This document shows, in pieces, positions 16,687-25,734 of a stretch of 64,000 nucleotides of DNA; within the stretch, counting starts at the first letter, position 1; each line of letters starts with the position of its first letter. The notes beneath the pieces are model-generated. The model was not told where the DNA came from. It saw nothing but the letters and a program-made list of their open reading frames with translations, and did not search any database. This stretch comes from Roseomonas sp. (GTDB lineage Bacteria > Pseudomonadota > Alphaproteobacteria > Acetobacterales > Acetobacteraceae): contig JADCER010000008.1 in the NCBI GenBank assembly GCA_020249925.1, positions 1 through 64,000 on the forward strand, in the 5' to 3' direction. A program made the position numbers and the translations under genes.

Positions 16687-17391
16687 ATGGCCCTGACCCC
16701 CGCCCAAAAGACCGCGCTTGAAGCGGTCACCACCGCGACGCTGACGACCGTTCTGCTCAAGAAGGGCGTGCGCTTCTGCTACATCGCGGGATCAAACCCG
16801 ATTGTGCAGGGTGATCGCAGGCGCATTGTGGGGCCGGCCTTCACGCTCCGCTTCACGCCGACGCGGGAAGATTTGGCAACGGTGGATAGCTGGTCCTCAC
16901 CACGCTCCACGCGCGCTGCCATTGAAGAAATGCCGGAAGGTTGCGTGGCCGTGGCTGATGCGATGGGCAGCAAGGCGGCGGGGATTTTTGGTGATATCCT
17001 GTGCGCGCGCATGGCGAAAAAGGGTGTGGCCGGCCTGGTGACGGATGGCGTGGTGCGCGATGGCGCGGGCGTGATTGGCACGGGCCTGCCCGTTTATTGC
17101 CAGGGCTATGTGGCGCCGGCTTCCGTCGCCGCGCTGAATTTCGTCGGCTGGCAGGAAACCATCGGCTGCGGCGGTGTTACCGTGGTGCCGGGCGATATCA
17201 TTGTGGCGGATGCCGATGGCGCGGTGGTGATCCCGCAAGCGCTGCTGGATGCCGTGGTGGAAGCCGCGGTGGAACAGGAACGCCTGGAAGCCTGGATCAT
17301 GGAAGAAGTCGGCAAGGGCGTGGCGCTGCCCGGCCTTTACCCGCCCAATGCCGAGACCAAGGCGCGCTACGAAGCCACCCGCAAGGGTTGA
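16687..17391 (+). CDS. RraA family protein, probable 4-hydroxy-4-methyl-2-oxoglutarate/oxaloacetate aldolase
   Basis: The ATG at 16687 is preceded by AAGGAA; an upstream extension overlaps hemY out of context. The 234 residues carry the RraA fold signature, GDILCARMAKKGVAGLVTDGVVRD, whose Arg124/Asp125 bind pyruvate and metal in HMG/CHA aldolases. This is followed by GDIIVADADGAVVIP. Such class II aldolases split 4-hydroxy-4-methyl-2-oxoglutarate or decarboxylate oxaloacetate. The convergent neighbour resembles 2-pyrone-4,6-dicarboxylate hydrolase of the same aromatic pathway, which supports the aldolase role over RNase E inhibition. Confidence 0.82.
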   Translation: MALTPAQKTALEAVTTATLTTVLLKKGVRFCYIAGSNPIVQGDRRRIVGPAFTLRFTPTREDLATVDSWSSPRSTRAAIEEMPEGCVAVADAMGSKAAGIFGDILCARMAKKGVAGLVTDGVVRDGAGVIGTGLPVYCQGYVAPASVAALNFVGWQETIGCGGVTVVPGDIIVADADGAVVIPQALLDAVVEAAVEQERLEAWIMEEVGKGVALPGLYPPNAETKARYEATRKG

Positions 17392-17398
17392 TCTGAAA

Positions 17399-17424
17399 GG
17401 GGGGCTTTGCAGCCCCCCGATTTT
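17399..17424. terminator. Rho-independent terminator between convergent genes
   Basis: GGGGGGCT (17399-17406), a TTGC loop and AGCCCCCC (17411-17418) form a perfect 8-bp stem, followed by GATTTT on the plus strand. It ends the RraA-like transcript and abuts the amidohydrolase stop. Confidence 0.8.
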
Positions 17425-18278
17425 CAAAATCCGTAAAGCCGCGCAGGGTTTTCCACCAGGACGCGGCGGCGTTCCGCATCACTCGGCGCCCATTGGCCGA
17501 GCAAATCAAGCAAATGGCCATCTTCCGGCATCCAATGCTGCAAGCTTGGATGCGGCCAATCCGTGCCCCACACCGCGCGATCCGGCGCGGCATCCAGAAG
17601 CGCACGCGCAAAGGGTGCGACATCGGCAAAGGGCGGCCCGGCAGAGATGCGATAACCGGAAATCTTCACCCAGCATTGCGGGCTTTCGAGCATCCTCAGC
17701 AGCGCCTTGAAGCCAGCGCCATTCAGCCCTTCGCTGGTTTTCACCCCGCCCATATGGTCCACCACCACCGGCACCGGTAGCGTCGCCAGACGCGGCGCCA
17801 ATTCCGGCAATTGATGGCCTTCGGCATATAGCTGCAAATGCCAGCCAAGCGGTGCGATGCGCCGCGCCAAAGCTTCCAACTGTTCAAGCGGCGTGCCGTT
17901 CCCGCTGACCGCGTTGAAGCGCACGCCGCGCGTGCCGCGGGCATGCAGGCGCTTCAGCGCGGCATCATCAAAACTATCGTCAATCACCACGACAACGCGG
18001 GCGCGATCCAGGCCGAATTGCTCCGCGGCATCAAGCGAGACTTCATTCTGCGTGCCATAGACACTCGGCTGCACAATCACCATGCGTTCAATGCCAAGTG
18101 CCGTGGCCATGCGCTGGTAATCGGCAATGGTCGCTGCCTGCGGGTCATAATGCCGCCCGGCATCAAGCGGGAAGCGATCATAAGGCCCAAAGATATGGAA
18201 GTGGCAGTCGCAGGACAGTGCGGGCGCGCGCCAGGAAGGGCGCGGCGTGGTCGCCAATGGCGGCAGGCAGGGTTTCAT
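17424..18278 (-). CDS. Amidohydrolase-2 family protein, similar to 2-pyrone-4,6-dicarboxylate hydrolase
   Basis: The ATG at 18278 follows GAAGGGAAGG and gives 284 residues; a longer frame would overlap the upstream gene. It has the metal-binding DCHFHIFGP at 24-32, YDPQAATIADYQRMATALG, VIVQPSVYGTQNEVSLDA and the C-terminal WGTDWPHPS with its catalytic Asp. This pattern is shared by PDC hydrolase (LigI) and 4-sulfomuconolactone hydrolase. It likely hydrolyses a lactone. It follows the nitroreductase gene by 13 bases in a three-gene operon and faces the RraA-like aldolase gene. Confidence 0.82.
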   Translation of the reverse strand: MKPCLPPLATTPRPSWRAPALSCDCHFHIFGPYDRFPLDAGRHYDPQAATIADYQRMATALGIERMVIVQPSVYGTQNEVSLDAAEQFGLDRARVVVVIDDSFDDAALKRLHARGTRGVRFNAVSGNGTPLEQLEALARRIAPLGWHLQLYAEGHQLPELAPRLATLPVPVVVDHMGGVKTSEGLNGAGFKALLRMLESPQCWVKISGYRISAGPPFADVAPFARALLDAAPDRAVWGTDWPHPSLQHWMPEDGHLLDLLGQWAPSDAERRRVLVENPARLYGF

Positions 18279-18291
18279 GGCCTTCCCTTCT

Positions 18292-18987
18292 TCATTCACC
18301 CCAACCGGCGAAGCGCGCAAAATCCCGCGCCGGGGCGCGTTCCGTCACCAGGCTGTTTTCCACCGCATCCGGGTCCGCATAGCCAAGCGCCATGCCACAA
18401 ACCAGCATTTCCTCGGGCGGGATTTCCAGCATGGTTTGGATGGTGCGGTGATAGGGCATGAAGGCCGCTTGCGGGCAGGTATCCAAGCCCATGCCGCGCG
18501 CCGCCACCATCACATTTTCCAGGAACATGCCGTAATCCAGCCAGGAACCCTGTTCCAGATCGCGATGGATGGTGAAGATCAACCCAACCGGCGCGCCGAA
18601 GAAAATCAGATTGCGCCCGTGTTGCGCGCGCATCCTTTCATTCTCGCCCTTCGCAATGCCGAGCAGCGCGTAAAGATCCCAACCCACCTTGCGGCGGCGG
18701 CTGTGATAGGGCTCAAAAAACTTGCGCGGATAATATTGGTATTCGGATTCGGGGGTGATGCCGCTGGCGTGTTCCGCCATCAGCGCATCACATAACCGCT
18801 TGAGCGGCGCGCCCGTCAGCGCATGCACCTTCCAGGGCTGGATATTGCTGCCTGAAGGGGCGCGCGCCGCAACATCCAGCAAATGCTCAACATCTGCCTG
18901 CGGCACGGGTTTGGGCAAAAAGGCGCGGATGGAACGGCGTGAGGTGATCGCCGCTTCCACTGCCTTTTGCGCCGCAGCCTGCGGCAT
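18292..18987 (-). CDS. Nitroreductase family FMN oxidoreductase
   Basis: The 231-residue protein has the FMN-binding SRRSIRAF at 16-23, ARAPSGSNIQPWKV and the later WLDYGMFLENVMVAARGMGLDTCPQAAF, which define the nitroreductase fold. It works as a homodimer using NAD(P)H. Its physiological substrate cannot be read from sequence. The start ATG shares one base with the dihydroorotase stop (TGATG), so translation is coupled. Confidence 0.85.
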   Translation of the reverse strand: MPQAAAQKAVEAAITSRRSIRAFLPKPVPQADVEHLLDVAARAPSGSNIQPWKVHALTGAPLKRLCDALMAEHASGITPESEYQYYPRKFFEPYHSRRRKVGWDLYALLGIAKGENERMRAQHGRNLIFFGAPVGLIFTIHRDLEQGSWLDYGMFLENVMVAARGMGLDTCPQAAFMPYHRTIQTMLEIPPEEMLVCGMALGYADPDAVENSLVTERAPARDFARFAGWGE

Positions 18988-20318
18988 CAGGCGCGCCTGG
19001 TGTCAATGAATTCCACCGGGCGGCCTTGCGGCGCGCCCTGCACTTCATCATCACGCATGGCGATATGGCCGCGCACCACGGTCATCACCGGCCAACCGCT
19101 GCAACGATGCCCGGCGAAAGGCGTCCAGCCACAGGGCGAGACGATCCAGCTATCTTCAATGGTGCGGGTTTTCTTCATATCCACCACCGTCACGTCGCCA
19201 TCCATGCCGACGGCAAGCCGCCCCTTGGTCTTGGCACCATAAATCCGCGCCGGGCCAGCGCACATCAAATCGGCCAGACGCGTCAGGGAAAGCCGACCGG
19301 CGCTGACATGATCCAGCATCAAGGGCACAATGGTTTGAATGCCCGTCAGCCCCGCCGCGGTATCGGGCCAGGGGCGTTCCTTTGCTGCGCGGGAATGCGG
19401 CGCGTGATCCGATCCCACGCAATCCACCGTGCCATCGGCCACCGCCTTCCAGGCCGCTTCCAAATGCCGCGCATCGCGAATGGGCGGGTTCATCACCGCA
19501 TAACCACCAAGCCGCCCATAGGCTTCATCGGTTTGCGTCAGGTGGTTCAGCAGCACTTCGCAGCTTGCGACATCCCGGAAATCCGCGAGATAGGCCAATT
19601 CTTCCGCAGTTGAGACATGCAGGATATGCGCGCGCCGACCGGTCTTGCGCGCCAGCGCCATCAACCGGCGCGTCCCCAGCATCGCCGTTTCCACATCGCG
19701 CCATTCCTGATGCTTGATATGCGGCATGCCTGGCGTGAACATCGGTTTGCGCGCCTGTAGCCGATATTCATCTTCCGAATGATAGCAAATGGCGCGGCGG
19801 CCGGAACGCATCACCGCTTCCAGGCTTTCATCATCCTCCACCAGCAAATCCCCGGTGGAGGAGCCTGCGAAAATCTTGATGGCGCAGACATTGGGCTCAA
19901 GCTCCAGGGCGCCGAGCTCTGCGATATTCGTCTTGGTGCCGCCAACATATATCCCGATGTCGCACCAGGCATGGCCGTGCACGAAGTCACGCTTGGCATT
20001 CAGCCTTTCGGTATTGGTGATGGAAGGCGTGGTATTCGGCATGTCGAAAACCGCCGCCAGACCGCCGAGTACAGCAGCGCGCGTGCCGGTTTCCATGGTT
20101 TCCACCTTAGGGTCGCCGGGGTCGCGCAAATGCACATGCGGGTCAATCAGGCCAGGCAGCAAATGCAGCCCCTTGCAATCCACGGTTTGCGCGGCTTCCG
20201 CCTGGGTCAGGTCACCAATGGCGGCGATTCGCCCGGCGCGGATGCCGATATCGGCACGCTCCACCCCCCAAGGCATCACACAATGGCCGCCCTTCAGGGC
20301 CAGATCGAAACGCGCCAT
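18987..20318 (-). CDS. pyrC: Dihydroorotase (class I amidohydrolase)
   Basis: The 443-residue protein has LLPGLIDPHVHLRDPG at 53-68, the Lys carboxylation site in CAIKIFAGSSTG, and GSDHAPHS with the catalytic Asp. The C-terminus has the usual composite-domain strands. These place it with alphaproteobacterial dihydroorotases, which close carbamoyl-aspartate to dihydroorotate, although hydantoinase or allantoinase relatives share the motifs. It begins with a good GGGAGGAG ribosome site. It heads a minus-strand operon with a nitroreductase and a lactonase-like hydrolase rather than with pyrB, so a catabolic role remains possible. Confidence 0.8.
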   Translation of the reverse strand: MARFDLALKGGHCVMPWGVERADIGIRAGRIAAIGDLTQAEAAQTVDCKGLHLLPGLIDPHVHLRDPGDPKVETMETGTRAAVLGGLAAVFDMPNTTPSITNTERLNAKRDFVHGHAWCDIGIYVGGTKTNIAELGALELEPNVCAIKIFAGSSTGDLLVEDDESLEAVMRSGRRAICYHSEDEYRLQARKPMFTPGMPHIKHQEWRDVETAMLGTRRLMALARKTGRRAHILHVSTAEELAYLADFRDVASCEVLLNHLTQTDEAYGRLGGYAVMNPPIRDARHLEAAWKAVADGTVDCVGSDHAPHSRAAKERPWPDTAAGLTGIQTIVPLMLDHVSAGRLSLTRLADLMCAGPARIYGAKTKGRLAVGMDGDVTVVDMKKTRTIEDSWIVSPCGWTPFAGHRCSGWPVMTVVRGHIAMRDDEVQGAPQGRPVEFIDTRRA

Positions 20319-20394
20319 GGCAGTCTCCTCCCGGTATAGCGGTGCTACATTGCACCATGGCGCCTGTGTGAAAAGATGGCGTGTTGTTGGGGCC

Positions 20395-20673
20395 GCCGAT
20401 CAGATGCTTGTTTGAGCGACTGATTCACGGCTCCGGCATTCGCCTACGCCGATCAGATGCTTATTTGAGCGACTGATTCACGGCTCCGGCATTCGCCTAC
20501 GCCGATCAGGCGCTTGTTTGCGCGACTGATTCACGGCTCCGGCATTCGCCTCCGCCGATCAGATGCTTGTTTGAGCGACTGATTCACGGCTCCGGCATTC
20601 GCCTCCGCCGATCAGATGCTTGTTTGCGCGACTGATTCACGGCTCCGGCATTCGCCTACGCCGATCAGGCGCT
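20395..20673. repeat. 53-bp tandem array, five full units plus a partial sixth
   Basis: Units start at 20395, 20448, 20501, 20554 and 20607, always 53 bases apart. A 14-base sixth start (GCCGATCAGGCGCT) at 20660 covers the stop codon of the dehydratase gene. Units differ by one to four bases. Each forms a hairpin: CTGAT/ATCAG, a TCA bulge, CGGC/GCCG, a small internal loop, GGC/GCC and an ATTC loop. Each unit also has one GATTC (GANTC) site. The array fills most of the 346-base gap before the dihydroorotase gene. Confidence 0.95.
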
Positions 20674-21624
20674 GGCCATCACCCAATCGCGGAATAGCGC
20701 CAGGTCAATATTGCCACCGCAGAGGACCACGCCCACGCGCTTGCCGCGCATGGCAGCACGTTCCTGCATGAGCGCGGCCAGCGGCGCGGCGCCCGCCCCT
20801 TCGGCCAGGTTGTGCGTATCCTGCCAATAGGCGCGCATGGCGGCAGCCACTTCATCATCCGTCACGGTCACGATGCGCGCCGCACCCTTACGGATGATCT
20901 CAAGCGCGCCGGCATCAGGCAGGCGTGTTGCCATGCCGTCGGCACGCGTATTGGCCGATGGCGTTGTCACCACATGGCCAGCGGCGAAGGAAAGCGCATA
21001 GGCTGGCGCTTCGGTGCTTTGCACACCAATAATCTCGGTGGAAAGGCCCAAAAGGTCCCGCGCCATGATGCAGCCGCAAATGCCTGACCCAAGCCCGATT
21101 GGCACATAAAGCGCGGCCAAGGGCGGCGCGGCGCGCAGCAATTCCAGCGCGTAAGTCGCCACACCCAGCACCAGATCGCGCGCGAAGGATGGCGCAAACA
21201 GCAAGCCTTCCGCCTTGGCGAGCCGCGCGGCTTCTTCCCGCGCCTCGTCAAAATCCGCGCCATGCTCAATCAACCGCGCCCCTTGTGCGCGCATGGCATT
21301 GTTCTTTTCCAGGCTATTGCCGCGCGGCACCAGAATGGTCACCGGTATCCCATGCCGCGCCCCAGCATAAGCCAGCGATTGGCCATGATTGCCGCGCGTT
21401 GCACTCACCACGCCTGGCACATCGGGGTTTTCGCGCTTCAGCCTTTCCATGAAAACCAAGCCGCCACGCACCTTGAAGGCGCCGGTCGGCGTGTGGTTTT
21501 CATGCTTGACCCAAACCTCGGCCCCTACCCGTTCCGCCAGCAGGGGCCAGGCATATTGCGGCGTTGGCGGAAAGGCAGCATGGACCAGCCGCGCTGCCTC
21601 TTCCAATTCACCCAGCGTGAACAC
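20665..21624 (-). CDS. PLP-dependent threonine/serine dehydratase
   Basis: A GTG start at 21624 lies 6 bases after the nrdB stop and gives 319 residues. The Schiff-base Lys51 lies in TPTGAFKVRGG. SATRGNHGQSLAYAG and the PLP-phosphate loop GLGSGICG complete the fold-type II site. No C-terminal ACT domain is present, so it should be a catabolic rather than an isoleucine-feedback enzyme. It deaminates threonine or serine; EutB-like hydroxyectoine enzymes are close relatives. The last codons and stop lie in the 53-bp repeat array. Confidence 0.85.
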   Translation of the reverse strand: MFTLGELEEAARLVHAAFPPTPQYAWPLLAERVGAEVWVKHENHTPTGAFKVRGGLVFMERLKRENPDVPGVVSATRGNHGQSLAYAGARHGIPVTILVPRGNSLEKNNAMRAQGARLIEHGADFDEAREEAARLAKAEGLLFAPSFARDLVLGVATYALELLRAAPPLAALYVPIGLGSGICGCIMARDLLGLSTEIIGVQSTEAPAYALSFAAGHVVTTPSANTRADGMATRLPDAGALEIIRKGAARIVTVTDDEVAAAMRAYWQDTHNLAEGAGAAPLAALMQERAAMRGKRVGVVLCGGNIDLALFRDWVMASA

Positions 21625-21630
21625 AGAGCG

Positions 21631-22698
21631 TCAATGCCGCGCGAGTTCGATTTCACCTTCCGGCTGCGGTGAAGAAAACGCGCTATCCGCAAAGGCTTCT
21701 TCCCAGGAACCGGCCGTGCTCGCCTTGGAATACTCAGTCGCGCGGTTTTCAAAGAAATTCGCGTGCTCCACCGCATTCAGCATTTCATCCAGCCACGGCA
21801 GCGGATTCTTTTCGATCTTGTAGAGCGGCTCCAGGCCAAGCTGCTGCAAGCGCCGATCTGCGATGAAGCGGATATATTGCTTGGTGAGCGAGGCATCGAG
21901 GCCCTGCACACCACCCAATTCAAACGCCAGATCAATGAAGGCATCTTCATGATCCACAATGGTGGCGCAGATCAGGTAAAGATCGCGGCGCAGCTCCTCG
22001 GTCCAGATTTCCGGGTTTTCCTGCACGAAGGTGCGGAACAGCCGGATCACGGAAAGGCAATGCAGCGTTTCATCCCGCACGGACCAGCTCACGATCTGGC
22101 CCATGCCCTTCATCTTGTTGAAGCGCGGGAAATTCATGAGAATCGCGAAGGAAGCGAAAAGCTGCAAACCTTCGGTGAAGGCACCAAAGGCGGCCAGCGT
22201 CTTCGCGATTTCGGTCTTATTCGCCACGCTGAAGCCCTGCATGTAATCGTACTTGTCCTTCATCTCTTTGTATTTGAGGAAGGCCGTGTATTCGATTTCA
22301 GGCATGCCGATGGTATCGAGCAAATGGCTATAGGCCGCGATATGCACCGTTTCGATGTTCGAAAAGGCCGAGAGCATCATCAGCACTTCCGTCGGCTTGA
22401 ACACCTGGGAATAGTGCTTCATGTAGCAGTTGTTCACTTCCACATCCGCCTGCGTGAAGAAGCGGAAAATCTGCGTCAGCAGATTGCGTTCTGACTGCGT
22501 CAGATTCTTCTGCCAATCCTTCACATCATCGGCCAGCGGCACTTCTTCCGGCAGCCAATGGATGCGCTGCTGCTGCAGCCAGGCTTCATAGGCCCAGGGG
22601 TAGCGAAAGGGTTTGTAGACAGGGTTCGAAGTCAGAAGATCGAATTTCACCGGCAATTCATCCCGCACCATGCCATCGGCCATTGTGTCGAATCCCAT
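21631..22698 (-). CDS. nrdB: Class I ribonucleotide reductase, beta subunit
   Basis: The 355-residue protein is the radical-carrying subunit of aerobic ribonucleotide reductase. It has metal-binding segments FRFFTQADVEVNN and FSNIETVHIAAYSHLL (with the radical Tyr candidate), SVRDETLHCLS and DHEDAFIDLAFELGG. The start could be the ATG at 22698 or the one at 22683; neither has a strong ribosome site. It is separated from nrdA by a Bug receptor gene, and its own NrdR-like box pair lies directly upstream, so it is probably transcribed separately. Confidence 0.95.
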   Translation of the reverse strand: MGFDTMADGMVRDELPVKFDLLTSNPVYKPFRYPWAYEAWLQQQRIHWLPEEVPLADDVKDWQKNLTQSERNLLTQIFRFFTQADVEVNNCYMKHYSQVFKPTEVLMMLSAFSNIETVHIAAYSHLLDTIGMPEIEYTAFLKYKEMKDKYDYMQGFSVANKTEIAKTLAAFGAFTEGLQLFASFAILMNFPRFNKMKGMGQIVSWSVRDETLHCLSVIRLFRTFVQENPEIWTEELRRDLYLICATIVDHEDAFIDLAFELGGVQGLDASLTKQYIRFIADRRLQQLGLEPLYKIEKNPLPWLDEMLNAVEHANFFENRATEYSKASTAGSWEEAFADSAFSSPQPEGEIELARH

Positions 22699-22720
22699 CT
22701 TGATTGGTTGCCCCGCCTTT

Positions 22721-22768
22721 TACCACAATTGGTGGGTCGGGCAATCGTCAACCGCAAGATATTGTGGT
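22721..22768 (-). promoter_or_regulatory. Candidate tandem NrdR boxes upstream of nrdB
   Basis: Reading the minus strand, a 16-mer at 22768-22753 (ACCACAATATCTTGCG) and another at 22736-22721 (CCCACCAATTGTGGTA) are offset by 32 bases. Both are imperfect palindromes of NrdR-box type. The same 32-base offset separates the better pair upstream of nrdA. The second box lies 22 bases before the first possible nrdB start. Individual matches are modest; the spacing is the stronger argument. Confidence 0.5.
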
Positions 22769-22772
22769 TGTC

Positions 22773-23741
22773 CTATTCGACGCGGATATTCGCCTCCCGC
22801 GCGACCACGATATTTTCCGCCAATTCGCGGGCGATACGGGCGGTGAATACCTCAGGCCCCTCACCCAGGATCACGCCGCCCTGATCCAGCAGCCGCTGGC
22901 GAATAGTCGGATCGCGCAACAGGCCCTGAACATCGCGCGCGATTCGGTCCACGATATCGCGCGGGAGGCCGCGGGGCGCCATAAAGCCATACCAGGGGCT
23001 GGTATCCGGAATGCCCATGCCAAGCTCATCCAAGGTGGGCACATCGGGCAGCGCCGGCACGCGCTGCGGCGTGCCAATCGCGAGCGGGCGGAGCTTGCCC
23101 TCGCGCGCCAGGCCAATCGCCCCGGATAGCGTGCTGAAAGTCCCCGGCACGCGCCCCGCCACCACATCCTGCAACGCTGGCGCCGCACCGCGATAGGCAA
23201 CATGGGTCAGGTCCAGATTCATTTTCTTGCGGAACATCTCAAGCGCGAAGTGCCCAGACGCCCCATTGCCGGAAGAAGCGAAAGCCATACCGGGATCACG
23301 CCGCGCTGCCGCGACCAATTCCTGCGCCGTGCGGAAGGGCTGCCCCGCGCCGGTGAACAAGACGGTCGGCGAGGCATAGATATTCACAATCGGCGTGAAA
23401 TCATTGATCGTGTCATAGGGCAGCCGCGCATAGACGGCCGCATTGCTGGCATGGGTGCTGGCCGCGAGGAAAATCGTATAGCCATCGGGCGCTGAGCGCG
23501 CGACCATTTCAGAGGCAATCACCTGGCTCGCGCCCGGGCGATTTTCGATGACGATGGGCTGACCCCAAAGCCGTTGCAGCGGTTCCTGCAACAGCCGCCC
23601 CGGAAAATCCGTGGGGCCACCGGCGGGATAGCCGATGATCATCCGCACCGGACGATCCGGCCAAGTGCTCGCTTGCGCCTTGGCTTTGGTGATGATGGTG
23701 CTGGCCATCCCGGCGGCCAGCAGGCTGCGACGCTTGAACAT
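22773..23741 (-). CDS. Bug-family (TTT) periplasmic substrate-binding protein
   Basis: The 322-residue protein has a signal peptide (MFKRRSLLAAGMAS to KAQA) and the Bug/TctC hallmarks: WPDRPVRMIIGYPAGGPTD, QPIVIENRPGA, SSGNGASGHFALEMF and VAYRGAAPALQDVVAG. These receptors bind carboxylates for tripartite tricarboxylate transporters. No TctA/TctB genes are near. Its ribosome site GGAGGAAG is good. The unusual point is its position between nrdA and nrdB, all on the same strand. Confidence 0.92.
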   Translation of the reverse strand: MFKRRSLLAAGMASTIITKAKAQASTWPDRPVRMIIGYPAGGPTDFPGRLLQEPLQRLWGQPIVIENRPGASQVIASEMVARSAPDGYTIFLAASTHASNAAVYARLPYDTINDFTPIVNIYASPTVLFTGAGQPFRTAQELVAAARRDPGMAFASSGNGASGHFALEMFRKKMNLDLTHVAYRGAAPALQDVVAGRVPGTFSTLSGAIGLAREGKLRPLAIGTPQRVPALPDVPTLDELGMGIPDTSPWYGFMAPRGLPRDIVDRIARDVQGLLRDPTIRQRLLDQGGVILGEGPEVFTARIARELAENIVVAREANIRVE

Positions 23742-23819
23742 TTCAGACTTCCTCCCGCGCCCATTTCGGGCTTACCGCCCCCATGGCTGGGGGCGGGTTA
23801 GGGGTAGTCTAACGCAGCT

Positions 23820-25679
23820 TTACTGGCAGGCCAAACATTCTTCGTAGTTGTTGTTGGTCGCCGGCACCGCCGCCACAAGCGGCAATTGCGCCTGGTCATT
23901 GGCCGGCGCCGCCAAGCCAAGAGCTTCCTGCGGTGCCACCTTTTCGCTGATGGCATCCGCGCGCTGGATGGAAAGGCTGCGGCAGTAATAAAGCGACTTC
24001 ACACCCTTCTTCCACGCCGTCATGTGGATCTGGTGCAAATCCCGCTTATGCACATTGGCCGGCAGAAACAGATTCACCGATTGCGACTGGCAGATAAAGG
24101 GCGTGCGGTCGGCGGCGTGTTCAATGACCCAGCGCTGATCCAATTCGAACGCCGTCTTGAAGGTGGCCTTTTCCTGTTCGGTCAGGAAATCCAGATGCTG
24201 CACGCTGCCCTTATTCACCGTGATGGTGGTCCAGGTATCTTCATCATCGCGATCATGCTTGGCCAGCACCTTCTTCAGATACGGGTTGCGCACAATGAAG
24301 GAACCGGACAGCGTCTTGTGATTATAGACATTGGCCGCGATGGGTTCGATCCCCGGGCTCGCGCCACCGCAAATGATGCTGATGGAAGCGGTGGGTGCGA
24401 TGGCGATCTTGTTCGAAAAACGCTCCATGAAGCCGTATTCGGCGGCATCCGGGCAGGGGCCGCGTTCTTCCGCCAGCAGCCGGGAAGCGGTATCGGCCTG
24501 GGCGCGGATATGCTTGAACATCCGCATATTCCACACCTTCGCCACCACGCTTTCAAACGGCACATTCAGCGCCTGCAGGAAGGAATGATAGCCCATCACC
24601 CCAAGCCCGACCGAGCGTTCACGCATGGCGCTATAGCGCGCCCGCGCCATGGAATCGGGCGCGGTATCAATGAAGGATTGCAGCACATTATCCAGGAAGC
24701 GCATCACATCGGGGATGAATTGCGCCTCATCCTTCCACTCAAACCAGGTCTCAAGATTGAGCGAAGACAGGCAGCACACCGCCGTGCGCTGTTCGCCGTG
24801 CTGGTCAAGCCCGGTCGGCAGCGTGATTTCAGAACAGAGGTTTGAGGTTTTCACCTCAAGCCCCGCCAGCTTCTGATGCTCCGGCCGCGCATTATTCACG
24901 TGATCGGAATAGATGATGTAGGGCTCACCGGTTTCGATTCGCGCCGTCAGGATGCGAATCCAAAGGCTCCGCGCGGAGACCTTTTTCATCAGCGCGCCAT
25001 CCTTGGGGGAGACCAGCGCCCATTCCTCATCCGCTTCCACCGCGCGCATGAAGGCATCGGGGATCAGAATGCCGTGATGCAGATTGAGCGCCTTGCGATT
25101 CGGATCGCCACCCGTCGGGCGACGCATTTCCAGGAATTCTTCGATTTCCGGGTGATTGACGGGCAGATAGCAAGCCGCCGATCCGCGGCGGAGCGAACCC
25201 TGCGAAATCGCCAGCGTCAGGCTATCCATCACGCGAATGAAGGGAATAACGCCCGAGGTCTTGCCATTGCGGCCGACCTTTTCGCCAATCCCGCGCAAAT
25301 TGCCCCAATAGGACCCGATGCCACCGCCCTTGGCCGCGAGCCACACATTCTCATTCCAAAGCCCGACAATGCCATCAAGGCTGTCAGAGGCTTCGTTCAG
25401 GAAGCAGGAAATCGGCAGGCCGCGCGTTGTGCCGCCATTGGACAGCACCGGTGTCGCCGGCATGAACCAAAGGCGTGAGATATAGTCATAAATCCGCTGC
25501 GCATGCGCCGCATCATCGCCATAAGCGGATGCGACTCGTGCGAACAAATCCTGATAGGATTCGCCCGGCAGCAAATAACGATCGTCTAGTGTGGCCTTGC
25601 CGAAATCGGTCAGCAGCGCATCGCGCGTGCGATCAATGCGTACCTGGCCATGGCCTTCAAGCTGAATTGCGTCGAACAC
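23820..25679 (-). CDS. nrdA: Class I ribonucleotide reductase, alpha subunit
   Basis: The 619-residue protein starts at a GTG preceded by AGGGGG. It has the substrate-site Cys in NGGTTRGLPISCFLNE, the active-site SNLCSEI (Asn-Cys-Glu), SISIICGGASPGIEP and a C-terminal CLACQ pair for re-reduction by thioredoxin or glutaredoxin. No N-terminal ATP cone is present: the protein starts directly in the alpha-subunit helical domain, so dATP inhibition through a cone is unlikely. It reduces ribonucleoside diphosphates with NrdB. A strong pair of NrdR boxes lies upstream. Confidence 0.95.
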   Translation of the reverse strand: MFDAIQLEGHGQVRIDRTRDALLTDFGKATLDDRYLLPGESYQDLFARVASAYGDDAAHAQRIYDYISRLWFMPATPVLSNGGTTRGLPISCFLNEASDSLDGIVGLWNENVWLAAKGGGIGSYWGNLRGIGEKVGRNGKTSGVIPFIRVMDSLTLAISQGSLRRGSAACYLPVNHPEIEEFLEMRRPTGGDPNRKALNLHHGILIPDAFMRAVEADEEWALVSPKDGALMKKVSARSLWIRILTARIETGEPYIIYSDHVNNARPEHQKLAGLEVKTSNLCSEITLPTGLDQHGEQRTAVCCLSSLNLETWFEWKDEAQFIPDVMRFLDNVLQSFIDTAPDSMARARYSAMRERSVGLGVMGYHSFLQALNVPFESVVAKVWNMRMFKHIRAQADTASRLLAEERGPCPDAAEYGFMERFSNKIAIAPTASISIICGGASPGIEPIAANVYNHKTLSGSFIVRNPYLKKVLAKHDRDDEDTWTTITVNKGSVQHLDFLTEQEKATFKTAFELDQRWVIEHAADRTPFICQSQSVNLFLPANVHKRDLHQIHMTAWKKGVKSLYYCRSLSIQRADAISEKVAPQEALGLAAPANDQAQLPLVAAVPATNNNYEECLACQ

Positions 25680-25734
25680 GGATAACCCCCTGAGAACTCC
25701 CCTGAGGCTGGATCATGCCCCAAGTTACAGTCTG

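Noticed and set aside
14128-16707. 859-residue minus-strand frame, Ala/Ser/Arg-rich, opposite hemD, the HemX-like gene and hemY
   Set aside because: It is the antisense shadow of three well-supported genes in GC-rich DNA, with no domains and low-complexity composition.
20395-20673. Possible CRISPR array in the repeated region
   Set aside because: The units abut with no variable spacers, all 53 bases are repeated, and no cas genes are present.
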